Source of the DNA: Palsa-506 sp963709075
GTDB taxonomy: Bacteria; Actinomycetota; Actinomycetes; Streptosporangiales; Streptosporangiaceae
NCBI GenBank assembly: GCA_963709075.1
Contig: CAVPUY010000017.1
Coordinates: 124,001 to 188,000, forward strand
Length of the DNA: 64,000 nt
Reading direction: 5' to 3'
Below are positions 10,358 through 19,684 of this stretch, piece after piece. The notes under the pieces are model-generated. The model was not told where the DNA came from and searched no databases. It saw nothing but the letters and a program-made list of their open reading frames with translations. Position 1 is the first letter of the stretch. Every line of letters begins with the position of its first letter. A program made the translations under genes and the position numbers.

Positions 10358-10570
10358 CTACTGCGGCCCGGGCTGGTACTTGAACGAGATCTGCAGCTTG
10401 GTGCGGAACGTGATGTTGCCGCCCTCGTCAAGGTGAATGTCCTGCTCGGTGACCTCGGCGACCCGGATGTCGCGGATCGTCTGGCTTGCGGTGCTGAGCG
10501 CCTCGGCGGCTGCTTCCTCCCACGACGTAGTGCTAGTGCCGATGATGTCGATCACTTTGTACACGCTCAT
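10358..10570 (-). CDS. Dodecin flavin-storage protein
   Basis: Dodecins are about 70-residue proteins that form hollow dodecamers binding riboflavin, FMN or FAD. This 70-residue ORF has the family opening MSVYKVIDIIGTSTTSWEEA, the central SQTIRDIRVAEV with the residues that stack against flavin, and the closing strand ITFRTKLQISFKY. The length is exact. The ATG at 10570 has an AGGAG-like site upstream (AAGAGGAGACACC). It is monocistronic in appearance, with the CBS pair downstream. Confidence 0.92.
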   Translation of the reverse strand: MSVYKVIDIIGTSTTSWEEAAAEALSTASQTIRDIRVAEVTEQDIHLDEGGNITFRTKLQISFKYQPGPQ

Positions 10571-10812
10571 GGTGTCTCCTCTTGACGGCTCCTAGAGCAT
10601 ATGCCGATCAGCACTGCGGCGGCAGGGCCCGCCGGGTCCGGCTGCTGCGCCTTGCCACCTGATTGCAACCGCGGGCGCACCGGCCGGCCACCGGCGGCCA
10701 GAAACCTTGGTTGACCGGCTTCGCGTGCCGAGGCGCGTAAAAGCCGCATATACTGCCAAGTCACGCTTCTGCACAGCGTGTCACTAAAGGATGAATAAGA
10801 CCGGGGGGTCTC

Positions 10813-12237
10813 ATGCGGCACAGGAGTCACAGATTCTGGAACGCGGCCGGGGTGACGGCTGCGGCGCTGGCGATCAGCATCGCCGGAGTCGCGGCACCGT
10901 CATTTGCCGCCTCGGCCCCGGCAGGCCCGGTGTCATCCGCTCCGGTGCCGAACATCCCGCACCTGCTGCCGACGAACAGCCCGGCCGACCAGATCCGGCA
11001 GGTCGCGCAGTGCGGGAACACCATGTACGCGGTGGGCACCTTCGCGACGATCAGGAAGGGCAGCACCAACTACGCCCGCAGTAACGTGTTCAGCTTCAGC
11101 GCGACGTCGCCGTACACGGTGACGTCGTGGAACCCGAACGTGAACGGGATCGTGAACTCGGTTGCCTTCAACGGCGGCGACTGCACCGACGCATACATCG
11201 GCGGGCAGTTCACCTCGGTCGGCGGCACCGCAGTCAAGAACATCGCGGAGGTCGACACCAGCACCGGCGCCGTCGTGGCCGGGTTCGGGCACAGCGCCAA
11301 CGGGCAGGTGAACACGCTGCTCGGGTCCGGCGGCCACATCCTGGCCGGCGGCTACTACACGTCGATCAACAACAGCACCGCGAACCCCTACATGACCAGC
11401 CTGAACCCGGTGACCGGCAAGGACGACGGGTTCCTCAAGCTGAACATCTCCGGTAACTACAACTTCCCCGGCGCGACCAGCAACCCGACCCGGGTGTACA
11501 ACCAGGCGCTGAGCCACAGCGGCCAGTATGACCTGGTGATGGGCGACTTCACCACGGCCGGCGGGGTGCCGCGGCAGCAGATCTTCATGCTTGACCTGAG
11601 CACCACGCCCGCGACCGTGACCGGCTGGACCTCGCCGGAGTGGGACGGCAGCCTGGGCGAGCTCAGCAGTTCCAACCCGACCGGCTACCCGTACCAGTGC
11701 TCGACGGTGGAGCCGTACTACATCCAGGCGGCCGCCTGGTCGCCGACCGACTCCGAGGTCTATATCGGTACCACCGGCTACCACCCGAACGGCTTCCCGA
11801 CCGGCGGTGACCCGCGGACCGGGCTCTGCGACGCGGCCGCCGCCTTCCCGGCCACGGCCAACCCGCCGTCCCAGGGCGGCCAGCCCGGCTACGTGCTGCA
11901 TGACTGGGTGAACTACACCGGCTGCGACTCGATGTACGCGGCGGCCGCGGATGCCAGCACCGCGTACTTCGGCGGGCATGAGCGGTGGGCATCCAACCCG
12001 AACGGCTGCGACTTCGCGGGCCCGGGCGCCGTTGCCGCTCCCGGCATGGTCGGCCTCTCCCCGGCCGACGGCAGCGTCACGTTCAACCCCACCCGGTCGC
12101 GCGGGCTCGGCGCGGACGACATGCTGGTGACAAGCGCCGGCCTGTGGATCGCCAGCGACAACTCGGCCGGCAGCCAGGCCTGCGGCGGCGTCAGCGGCCT
12201 CGCCGGGCTCTGCCTGCTGCCCTATCCGGCAAAGTAG
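10813..12237 (+). CDS. Secreted beta-propeller protein (delta-60-like repeats)
   Basis: This 474-residue protein begins with a Sec signal peptide (basic MRHRSHR, then a hydrophobic core, cleavage near AFAAS/ASA around residue 33). The mature part has repeated units such as AYIGGQFTSVGGTAVKNIAE, each with a YxGGxFT core. This is typical of delta-60/DUF5122-type beta-propellers on the outside of actinobacteria. Paired Cys residues suit an extracytoplasmic location. No catalytic motif is visible, and the ligand is unknown. The ATG at 10813 has GGGGGG just upstream. A long hairpin follows the stop. Confidence 0.8.
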   Translation: MRHRSHRFWNAAGVTAAALAISIAGVAAPSFAASAPAGPVSSAPVPNIPHLLPTNSPADQIRQVAQCGNTMYAVGTFATIRKGSTNYARSNVFSFSATSPYTVTSWNPNVNGIVNSVAFNGGDCTDAYIGGQFTSVGGTAVKNIAEVDTSTGAVVAGFGHSANGQVNTLLGSGGHILAGGYYTSINNSTANPYMTSLNPVTGKDDGFLKLNISGNYNFPGATSNPTRVYNQALSHSGQYDLVMGDFTTAGGVPRQQIFMLDLSTTPATVTGWTSPEWDGSLGELSSSNPTGYPYQCSTVEPYYIQAAAWSPTDSEVYIGTTGYHPNGFPTGGDPRTGLCDAAAAFPATANPPSQGGQPGYVLHDWVNYTGCDSMYAAAADASTAYFGGHERWASNPNGCDFAGPGAVAAPGMVGLSPADGSVTFNPTRSRGLGADDMLVTSAGLWIASDNSAGSQACGGVSGLAGLCLLPYPAK

Positions 12238-12266
12238 CCGCGGCGCCAGGCGTTTCCCATCCGCCA

Positions 12267-12300
12267 GTCCCGGCCAGCGCCAGCAGGCGCTGACCGGGAC
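12267..12300 (+). terminator. Terminator hairpin after beta-propeller gene
   Basis: The arms GTCCCGGCCAGCGCC (12267-12281) and GGCGCTGACCGGGAC (12286-12300) form a 15-bp stem with one mismatch and a four-base loop. It lies 30 bases past the stop and also serves the convergent EamA gene's side. Confidence 0.75.
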
Positions 12301-12329
12301 TTCGGCGACCGGCACTTGGCGACCGTGGC

Positions 12330-13166
12330 TCAGCCGGCGCTGACCATGGCTATCGCCAGGCCGGCCGCCAGCAGGCCGACGGCCTGCAGGCGCGTCCAGC
12401 GCTCGGCGAGGAAGGCGCGGGCGAGCAGGATGGTGACCGCCGGGTACATGGCGGTGAGGACCGCGACCACGGCCAGCGCGCCCTGGCCGGACGCGGCCAG
12501 GAAGAGCAGGTTGGCCGCGCCGCCGAGCGCTCCGCCGATGACGGCGGGTGCCGCGGCCGCCCGCCATGGTCGCCCGGTGCGGAAACCGCGCCAGGCGAGC
12601 GGCGCTGTCAGCAGCACGGAAAGCGACTGGCCGGGGACGAGGGGCCAGGCGCCGGAATGCGTGCCCGCCCGGTCCAGGGCTATATACAGCAGGGCGAATC
12701 CCAGCCCGGCCAGCGCGCCGTAGGCCAGGCCGGCCCGGGCGGCGCGGTCGGTGCCTGCGCCTGACTGCCAGGAGACCAGGCCGATCGCCGGGATCGCGAT
12801 GCAGATGCCGGCCAGCGCGACAACCGACAAGTGATCACCGAGCGCCAGGCCGGTCACCGCCGGGATGACGGCGGCCAGCACCGCGGAGAGCGTGGCGACC
12901 ACGCTCATCCGGCCGACGGCCAGGCCGCGGAAGAGCGCGAACGTGCCAACCGCGCTGCCAAGCCCGCTGACGGCGCCCCAGCCCAGGGCCGCCGACGACG
13001 GCCCGGCGCCCGGGAAGACCAGGACCGCCGCCCCGGCCATGACCAGGCCGAGCACCTGGGCTGCCGCCGTCACCGGACCGGCGTCGAACCGCCTGCTCGC
13101 CACCCCGGCGGCGAAGTCAGAAGAGCCGTAGGCCACGGCGGCAAGGAGACCAAGCAACGCACCCAC
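12330..13166 (-). CDS. EamA (DMT) family transporter
   Basis: This 278-residue polytopic membrane protein has ten hydrophobic segments arranged as two five-helix EamA repeats, the drug/metabolite transporter architecture (RhaT/YdcZ-like exporters). The start MGALLGLLAAVAYGSSDFAAG is typical of the family's first helix, and the last helix is LQAVGLLAAGLAIAMV. The substrate cannot be inferred. The gene is intact and stands alone between the convergent beta-propeller gene and the divergent cyclodeaminase-like gene. Confidence 0.88.
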   Translation of the reverse strand: MGALLGLLAAVAYGSSDFAAGVASRRFDAGPVTAAAQVLGLVMAGAAVLVFPGAGPSSAALGWGAVSGLGSAVGTFALFRGLAVGRMSVVATLSAVLAAVIPAVTGLALGDHLSVVALAGICIAIPAIGLVSWQSGAGTDRAARAGLAYGALAGLGFALLYIALDRAGTHSGAWPLVPGQSLSVLLTAPLAWRGFRTGRPWRAAAAPAVIGGALGGAANLLFLAASGQGALAVVAVLTAMYPAVTILLARAFLAERWTRLQAVGLLAAGLAIAMVSAG

Positions 13167-13308
13167 GGTCAGGACGCTAGCAACGCCGGTCCCGCCGCCC
13201 GGCCCCGCGGCGTTACCGGCCAGGCTTTCGCGGCGACCGGGCCTGACGGCCGGCCGGCGTGGGAAGATCTTCGCGCCCGCGCAAGACCGGCAGACTCATG
13301 GGGGACGA

Positions 13309-13935
13309 GTGCCCATCACCGACGAGAAGATCGGCGACTTCCTGGCCCGGCTTGCTGACCGCGTGCCCGCCCCCGGCGGTGGCGCCACCGCAGCCCTGCA
13401 CGCAGCGCAGGGCGCCGCCCTGCTGGCCATGGTCGCCAGGTACACCACCGGAGCGAGCTACGCCGAGCATCAGAAGACGATCGGCCGCATCATCACCGAG
13501 GCCGACGAGCTACGCCGGATCGCGCTCCGGCTCGCCGATGCTGACGCCGACGGGTTCTCCGCCGTGGCCCATGCCTTCATGCTCCCCAAGTCCACCGAGG
13601 CGGAACGGGCCGCCCGCTCCGGGGCCATAGCCAAGGCGCTCATCGACGCTGCCTGGCCGCCGGCCCAGGTCATCGGCGTCGCGGCGATGGTGGTCGATCT
13701 CGCCGAGGCACTCATGGCTATCAGCAATCCCAATGTCATCAGCGACGTCGCGGCCGCCGCCGAGGCCGCGCGCGCCGCGGTGGCCACCGCTCGCGTGAAC
13801 GTCGAGATCAATCTCGCCGCGATCGCCGACGAGCAGGCCAGCCTGCAGATGATTGCCGAGACCGACAAGGCCGACGCCATCATCGCCCGTGCCGGGCAGG
13901 TCACCGCCGCCGTCCGCGACCAGATCCGCGCCTGA
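13309..13935 (+). CDS. Cyclodeaminase/cyclohydrolase family protein
   Basis: This 208-residue protein matches the FTCD_C family (formimidoyl-tetrahydrofolate cyclodeaminase/methenyl-THF cyclohydrolase). The signature PAPGGGATAALHAAQGAAL is near residue 21 and NPNVISDVAAAAEAAR with VNVEINL is in the C-terminal half. In bacteria such stand-alone proteins act in one-carbon metabolism, but the formiminotransferase half is absent, so the exact reaction is unproved. The GTG at 13309 follows GGGGACGA. It is followed on the same strand by an MmcQ/YjbR-type gene. Confidence 0.83.
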   Translation: MPITDEKIGDFLARLADRVPAPGGGATAALHAAQGAALLAMVARYTTGASYAEHQKTIGRIITEADELRRIALRLADADADGFSAVAHAFMLPKSTEAERAARSGAIAKALIDAAWPPAQVIGVAAMVVDLAEALMAISNPNVISDVAAAAEAARAAVATARVNVEINLAAIADEQASLQMIAETDKADAIIARAGQVTAAVRDQIRA

Positions 13936-13988
13936 GCGGGACCGCTCCGGCCGGCCGCGCCCGGGCGCTGGCCGTAGAATCCGGGCCG

Positions 13989-14363
13989 ATGGTAACGGTC
14001 CGGGAAGTCCGCGCGCTGGCGCTGTCCTTGCCGCGCACCGAGGAGCACCTGATCCGCGATCAGGTTAAGTTCCGGGTGGGCAGGATCGTCTATGCCGCGA
14101 TCTCACCGGACGAGACGATCCTGGGCTTCGGCTTCCCGAAGGAACAACGCGCCGCGCTGATCGCGGCCGAGCCCGCCAGGTTCTGCCTGGCCCGGGCCAG
14201 CGACCAGCGGTTCAACTGGATTGACGCGCAGATCGCGGCACTCGGCCTGGCCGAGATGCGCGAGTTCGTCATCGACGCGTGGCGCATGGTCGTGCCGAAA
14301 CGCGTCGCGGCTGCCCACTGGCGCGCCGGCTGCAGACGATCCACGTGCACCGTGCGGTACTGA
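13989..14363 (+). CDS. MmcQ/YjbR family protein
   Basis: This is a 124-residue protein of the MmcQ/YjbR fold (CyaY-like DNA-binding superfamily). The features are the N-terminal REVRALALSLPRTEEH, the central VGRIVYAAISPDETILGFGF, and the C-terminal EMREFVIDAWRMVVPKRVAA. Proteins of this type are common in actinobacteria with no firm role. It ends 46 bases before the convergent methylmalonyl-CoA decarboxylase-like gene. The frame is intact. Confidence 0.8.
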   Translation: MVTVREVRALALSLPRTEEHLIRDQVKFRVGRIVYAAISPDETILGFGFPKEQRAALIAAEPARFCLARASDQRFNWIDAQIAALGLAEMREFVIDAWRMVVPKRVAAAHWRAGCRRSTCTVRY

Positions 14364-14409
14364 CAATTCGCCGGGAGGCGAGAACGTGAACCGCAAGGGT
14401 TTGGTGGCG

Positions 14410-15692
14410 TCAGGTGCCCCGGAAGTTCGGCGGGCGTTTCTCGGCGAAAGCCTTCAGGCCCTCGAGATAGTCGCTGCTGTCGTAAGCCTCCCGTCGCAGC
14501 CCCTGGACGCGTTCGTACACCTGGGCCGCGATGGGCTGGTAATCCGTAAGCACCCGGAGCTGTTCCTTGACGACCGCCATCGCCAGCGGCGACTTCGACG
14601 CCATCGTCGCAGCCAGGTCGAGGGTGAACCCTTCGAGGTCAGCCGACCCCACCAGGTGGTTGACCACCAGCCATTCCCTGGCCTTCTGAGCGTCGAGGGG
14701 CGCCGCGGTGAAGAACATCTCCTTGACAAGGTTGACGGGCAGCCGTCCGAGGGAATGCAGCAGCCCGGTGGTGTTGTACGGCATTCCCAGGTTTGCGGCT
14801 GTGATGGCGAACGTCGCCGTCTCGTCGGCGATCACCAGATCACAGCTGAGCACCAGGTCGAACGCCCCGCCCCACACCGACCCGTGCACCATGGCAACGA
14901 CCGGAGCGGGGAAGCTGCGGATGGCGCGGAGCAGCTGTTCAAGCGGGTCGTTGTAGGCGAGCGGGTCACGCGGCCCCGGGGAAGCTCATTGATGTCTTGG
15001 CCGGCCGACCAGACGTGCATTCCCGCCGCTGCGCGGAGCACAACAGCGCGCACGCCGTCGGCTCGCAGGCTCCCGAAAGCGGCGGTGATGCCATTGGCCA
15101 TCTGAGCGCTGAGGGCATTGCGCCTGCGCTGGTCGTCAAGGGTGATGACGCCAACATGCCCGCGGATTCCCGTCTTCACGGCGGCGCCCGCCAGGCCAGC
15201 GGCCCCAGCCCGGCTGCCCCCGGTGGCCGCCTCGCCACCTTCCCGCGGCGCCGCCGGCTGCTCGCCCAGATGACCGCGTTCCCGGCTGGCCAGAGCCACA
15301 TAGGTTCTGGCCAGCGCGTCTTTCCCCGCCCCGAGGATGGCGTTCACTAGCCTGAGCGCCTCGATCCGCTGGTCACCGGCGAACGTGCTGGCTACGTGGC
15401 TCCAGAGCACCTCCTGCAGGACGTTGAATATCCCCTGGCTCTCGGCAATCTCGAAGCCGTCCGCAAAGCGATCCGCCGCGAATTGCCCGGACGACGCGAT
15501 GATCGGCTCGGCGTCGCCCTCCTGCGCGCACCTGACGACAAGCCCGAAGAGATCCCGCAAGTAGCGACGGCGCTCTTCCGGGCTGGACGCTTGCTGGTGT
15601 GCCAGATGACGTCGCTCGAGCGCGGCCACCGCTTCGCCGACTACCCGGTCCTCTGCGCTGGCGAGGACCGCTGACGTCTCCAAGGCCGGCAC
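14410..15692 (-). CDS. scpB: Methylmalonyl-CoA decarboxylase-like protein with RsbRD-like N-terminal domain, one frameshift
   Basis: The C-terminal part (about residues 170-427) is a crotonase-fold protein closely resembling E. coli methylmalonyl-CoA decarboxylase (ScpB/YgfG). Shared stretches are SAGQDINELP, MVHGSVWGGAFDLVLSCDL, NLGMPYNTTGLLHSL and YDSSDYLEGLKAFAEKR-PNF. Ahead of it, in the same frame, is a helical domain of about 120 residues (ERRRYLRDLFGLVV through LARTYVALASRERG) that looks like the RsbRD N-terminal sensor family. A Gly/Ala-rich linker joins them. One base is missing near 14975. GTG at 15692 is the preferred start; ATG at 15911 is an alternative. A separate start at VKTGIRGHVGV for the enzyme alone is possible. 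Confidence 0.75.
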
Positions 15693-16173
15693 CTCCGTTC
15701 CCTGGCCGTCTCCCGGTGTCCCGGTGAGGCTCACCAGAGCTTCGGTCTCTCTCTGGCTGAGGTAGTCGCACCAACGAAACCATGGCCGCGCACGTTTCCA
15801 TGCATCCGGCCCAGGCAACCCGCCTGCCTGCCGGTCACCCACAGATCCTATTTCGAGTGGGACACGCATTATGGGAGCAGGACTTCGACTGACCGGCTTC
15901 CGCTGGATCAACCCAACGACTCAGCCAGCAGCGTGCTGTCATTCCTCCGGTACCCGGCTGGCCACGGGCAGCGGCTACCGACGGTCCGCGGATAATCCGG
16001 CCGCCGGCAACCGGCATCAGCCGGCCCGGCCTGGGCTGGCCCGGTGCGCTGTGACCGAGGTCCCTGCTGACCGTGACATATGGCCGTGATGAACCCGGCG
16101 GCTGGAGAGCGATACTGGTCCCGCGGGAGTGTGCAGTACCCCCCGGTAACGGATCACGAGAGGGGGCGCGGAC
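15693..16173. other. Non-coding stretch between divergent genes
   Basis: This 480-base interval separates the decarboxylase fusion from the CBS-BON gene. The upstream part of the fusion's open frame (to 15911) could be coding if an earlier start is used. The rest contains no supported gene. Some A/T-richer patches (for example CGTGACATATGG at about 16072) could hold promoters, but I cannot define one. Confidence 0.4.
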
Positions 16174-17280
16174 ATGACACGCACTGATCTTCATCGTGAC
16201 GCGATGGTCCGTCACCTCGGCGTTACTTATTACGAGTCCCTGCACGGCAGGGCGACTGCGGCTGATGTGTCCCGGGCGCTCGCTTCGGTCGAGGACCACA
16301 CGCGGGAGCACTCAACGGAACGGGCGACAGCCGCGTCCGTGACCGCCGGTCCCCGTGCCCGCGGTGAGGGCAAGCACCATGGGCGATGGCATCACCGGGT
16401 CAGGGACGTCATGACGACGCCGGTGGTGACCGTTGACCGGATGACCCCTTACAAGGAGATCGCCGTCCTGATGGCCGGGCACAAGATCAGCGCCGTGCCG
16501 GTGCTGATCTTGGGCCGCCATGTCGCCGGGGTGGTGTCCGAGGCTGACCTGCTCGGCGTGCTGGACAAGCACGCGCGGGAGGCACAGCTTAAATCAGGTG
16601 GCCACCTCCACTTGCACGCCGGCGATAAGAGGCACTGGGGCCTGACGGCAGGTGAGCTGATGACTTCGCCGGCCATTACGATCCACCCGGACGCAACGCT
16701 GCCGGCTGCTGCGAGGATCATGAACAGCCGCCACCTCAAGCGGTTGCCGGTGGTCGACGCCGGCGGCGAGCTCGGGGGTGGCATCGGCGGCAAGCTGATC
16801 GGGATCGTGAGCCGCTGTGACCTGCTGAGCGTTTTCCTCCGCCCAGACGAGGACATCGCCCGGGAGGTCCGCGAGATGCTCGCCCAGATCCTGCTCGCGG
16901 ACCCGGCAAAGGTCACAGCACGAGTGCGGAACGGCATCGTGACCCTGGCGGGCCAGCTCGACTCCGCCGAGCAGCACGACCTAATCCGGGTAGCGGTCCG
17001 GCTGACCTGGGACATTGATGGCGTAGTGGACGTGGTGAACAAGCTCGGTACTGGCCAGTCGATCACGCCGTCCATCCCGCCGCCCAGGCCCGAGGAGCTC
17101 GTGGCCAGCGCCTACGACTTCGCCGGGCAACTGCTCGCTTCCCAGCGGAAGTTCGCTGAGAACGTGATCGAGGCGACCAAGCCGCTGCTGAGCGCCAGGG
17201 AAGGCCCAGCGGCCAAGGAGGGCAAAGAAGACCCGGCGCACGGGGAAGGCCGGGTGGCCAGGGAGGGCGGCTTCAAGTAG
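16174..17280 (+). CDS. CBS-BON domain protein
   Basis: This 368-residue cytoplasmic protein has two CBS domains (about residues 78-132, opening VRDVMTTPVVTV, and 160-220, opening GELMTSPAITI) followed by a BON domain (about 228-292, containing VRNGIVTLAGQLDS). A Lys/Glu-rich tail ends it. CBS modules sense adenine nucleotides and BON domains bind lipids or stabilise complexes; the combination is common among actinobacterial stress and dormancy proteins. The ATG at 16174 has GAGAGGGGG upstream. It is directly followed by a small heat shock protein, with which it may be co-regulated. Confidence 0.87.
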   Translation: MTRTDLHRDAMVRHLGVTYYESLHGRATAADVSRALASVEDHTREHSTERATAASVTAGPRARGEGKHHGRWHHRVRDVMTTPVVTVDRMTPYKEIAVLMAGHKISAVPVLILGRHVAGVVSEADLLGVLDKHAREAQLKSGGHLHLHAGDKRHWGLTAGELMTSPAITIHPDATLPAAARIMNSRHLKRLPVVDAGGELGGGIGGKLIGIVSRCDLLSVFLRPDEDIAREVREMLAQILLADPAKVTARVRNGIVTLAGQLDSAEQHDLIRVAVRLTWDIDGVVDVVNKLGTGQSITPSIPPPRPEELVASAYDFAGQLLASQRKFAENVIEATKPLLSAREGPAAKEGKEDPAHGEGRVAREGGFK

Positions 17281-17372
17281 CACCGCGCGGGTCGTTCGGC
17301 AGGCCCGGGACCGGCAGTGTGATCACCGCCGCGCCAGGACATTCTGTGCAGGCTTCACCCGAGGAGGCAGTG

Positions 17373-17858
17373 ATGGCAGTGTTCAGATTCGAGCCGTTCC
17401 GGGATCCTTTCGAGCGGCTCATCTCCATGGCCGCGACCGGGACGCGCGCCCCGCTCGGCATGCCCATGGACGTCTACCGCGCCGAGGATGGCAGCTATCA
17501 TGTCGAGGCTGACCTGCCCGGCGCGGATCCTGACAGCGTCGAGGTGACCGTCGAGCACAGCACCTTGACGATCCGGGCCGAACGCGCCCCGCGCTACGGT
17601 GAGAGCGAGCAGGTCCTTGTCGCCGAGCGGCCTCAGGGATCCTTCACCCGCCAGCTGTCCCTCGGCGAGGGCGTGGACTCCGACAACCTCACCGCCGGCT
17701 ACGCCGACGGTGTCCTGCATGTGACCATTCCCCTCTCGCCCAGGACACAGGCCCGCCGAGTCGAGATCACCCGTGCGTCCGGCGGCAGCCGCACCATCTC
17801 GGGGAGCAATGCTGAACCGGGTGAGGCGCTTGCCGGCAGCTCGGGTGGCGGCGGCTGA
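17373..17858 (+). CDS. hsp20: Hsp20 small heat shock protein
   Basis: This 161-residue ATP-independent chaperone prevents aggregation of unfolded proteins. The alpha-crystallin domain runs from about residue 28 (PMDVYRAEDGSYHVEADLPG) to 122, including VEVTVEHSTLTIRAER and the conserved AGYADGVLHVTIPL. The tail is Ser/Gly-rich. The ATG at 17373 is preferred over upstream codons because GAGGAGG lies six bases before it. It sits 92 bases after the CBS-BON gene. Confidence 0.92.
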   Translation: MAVFRFEPFRDPFERLISMAATGTRAPLGMPMDVYRAEDGSYHVEADLPGADPDSVEVTVEHSTLTIRAERAPRYGESEQVLVAERPQGSFTRQLSLGEGVDSDNLTAGYADGVLHVTIPLSPRTQARRVEITRASGGSRTISGSNAEPGEALAGSSGGGG

Positions 17859-18040
17859 ACAGCCACCTGATCAGGCCGACGCCAGCCGCCTCGGCATCCG
17901 GCGTCGGGCCGCAGGCAACCTCGGCGCGGCCGGGGTGGTGACCCGCGCGGCCAGCCGTCTCCTGTCATAGCCGCCGATCGTGCCCTGTCAGCGGCGCCGT
18001 GTGCCAGGTAGCCAGGGAGAGCCGACCAATTGACCGCCGG

Positions 18041-19684
18041 TCAGGCGGCGCGGGCTGGCGGGCTGTGGCTGTGCAGGACGCGGTGGCCGTCGGGGCTGAT
18101 GGCGGTGCGGGTGCCGTCCGGGTTCAGGATGAGCTGCCAGCCCCAGCGGTGGATGGCGATCAGGTGGTGGAAGGTGCAGCCGAGGATCAGGTCTTTGAGC
18201 CGGGTCGGGCCGCCTTGCGCTTTGGGGATCAGGTGATGGACCTGGCAGGCCTGCGGCGGCATGGTGCAGCCGGGGAAGCCGCAGTGCCTGTCCCGCACGA
18301 TCACTGCGCGGCGCAGGTGCGCCGGAATCTGCTCGGTGGTCCGGCCCACATCGAGCGGCAGGCTGATGCTGGCTGCCGGGCCGTCCAGCAGCCCGGTGCG
18401 CAAGAAAGCGGCCAGGCCGGCCGGTCCGGACAGCAGGTCCGCCGCGTGCCGGAGCACCAGCGCCCGCACCGTGGCCGCGGCCGACGGGGCGTCCGAGCCC
18501 GGCCGCAGCGGGCCCGGCGCCTGGGGAGTGCGTTGTGCCGCGGGGGAATCTGATGGCAGCAGGGACAACCCGGCCGCCCTGGTGCCCGTGGCTGCGGGGA
18601 ACCTGGCCAGCCACCGGGGCACCGAAGGCCCTGAGCCCGGATCCGGGCCCGGGGACGTGGTCTGGCCGAGCAGCGCGGCGGCAAGCTGGTCCAGGACGGC
18701 CGGGTCGACGTGACCGGACACGACCGGGACGATCGAGGCATCACACTCGCTGCCCGGCGGCGCGGCCGGGCCGCGAGCGGCCCACTCGGCCTCCGCGTCC
18801 GGCGCGCCGGGCAGGCCGCGGAGCTGGTCCAGCGTCATGTGCAGCTGGATCTGCGCCGGCTGGCCGGCCCGCTCCGGCAGGCACCCGGCGCCGATCAGCC
18901 GCCGGCACGCCTCCTCCAGCGCGTCATGATCCCGCTGGCCCTTGCTGCGGACATCCTCCGGGCCGGCCTTCTTGCCCAGCGATTCCAGCACCGCCTGCAG
19001 CGCGGCCGCGCACTGCGGTGTCAGATCACCTTCCACCCGGCCGGCGTTGCGGAACGTCAGGTCCAGCCGAAGCCAGCGGTCCGCGAAGCCGTCATCGCTG
19101 CCATCCGGGTCCGGCGGCGCGCACCGCCGGTACATCTCCTCCGCCAGCCCGGCCAGGTCCGCGAATTCGGCGCCGCCGGCCGCCGCGCCCAGCAGCACCT
19201 CGTCGGCATCGGCCCGGTGGCCGGCGGGCAGCCGGTCACTCCAGCCGCAGATCTCCCGCGCCCACGAAGCCGACAAGTCCCCCGCCGCCAGCGCAGCGGC
19301 CACCGCCGGATGAGCGGCCAGCCGCCGCGCCCAGCCGACCGCCCCGGCCGACGCGCCGCGGGTGATCCGCGCCTGCCACCGCAGCCACGCCCCCGCCGAC
19401 CCCTGCCCGTCATCCTCGAACCCACGGCCCGCCGCGAAAGCCGACAGCACCCGCGCCCGCGCGGCAACCCGCATCGACCCAGCACGCTCCAACGCCCGCA
19501 GGCACTCCGCCTGCACCCCCGCCGGAACCGACACCATGTCAGCCGACGCCAGGAACCTCAGCCCGGCCTCAGCCATCGCCACCGCATCAGCCGCCGATGC
19601 CGGAGCCTGAGGCAACGCGCCCTGGTGCATTTCAGCGGCCGCCGGGACAGCACTGCCCGCAGGCGGCTGGCCCGGTAACCGCAT
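18041..19684 (-). CDS. DUF222 / HNH endonuclease domain protein
   Basis: This 547-residue protein combines an N-terminal DUF222 region with a C-terminal HNH nuclease motif: CGFPGC, then CQVHHLIPKAQGGPT and LGCTFHHLIAIHRWGW. The family (13E12-like repeats in mycobacteria) is multicopy in actinobacteria. HNH metal-binding and catalytic His residues are present, so it may be an active nuclease, though no biological role is agreed. The ATG at 19684 is chosen for its strong GAGGAGG site; the frame is open upstream to 20095 but there the composition is not coding-like. The Pro/Gly-rich middle is probably a linker. Confidence 0.87.
   Translation of the reverse strand: MRLPGQPPAGSAVPAAAEMHQGALPQAPASAADAVAMAEAGLRFLASADMVSVPAGVQAECLRALERAGSMRVAARARVLSAFAAGRGFEDDGQGSAGAWLRWQARITRGASAGAVGWARRLAAHPAVAAALAAGDLSASWAREICGWSDRLPAGHRADADEVLLGAAAGGAEFADLAGLAEEMYRRCAPPDPDGSDDGFADRWLRLDLTFRNAGRVEGDLTPQCAAALQAVLESLGKKAGPEDVRSKGQRDHDALEEACRRLIGAGCLPERAGQPAQIQLHMTLDQLRGLPGAPDAEAEWAARGPAAPPGSECDASIVPVVSGHVDPAVLDQLAAALLGQTTSPGPDPGSGPSVPRWLARFPAATGTRAAGLSLLPSDSPAAQRTPQAPGPLRPGSDAPSAAATVRALVLRHAADLLSGPAGLAAFLRTGLLDGPAASISLPLDVGRTTEQIPAHLRRAVIVRDRHCGFPGCTMPPQACQVHHLIPKAQGGPTRLKDLILGCTFHHLIAIHRWGWQLILNPDGTRTAISPDGHRVLHSHSPPARAA

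Noticed and set aside
18041..19684. DUF222-HNH gene as an active mobile element or homing nuclease
   Set aside because: The domain family is often dispersed in actinobacteria, but no terminal repeats, target duplication or intron/intein boundary is visible here.
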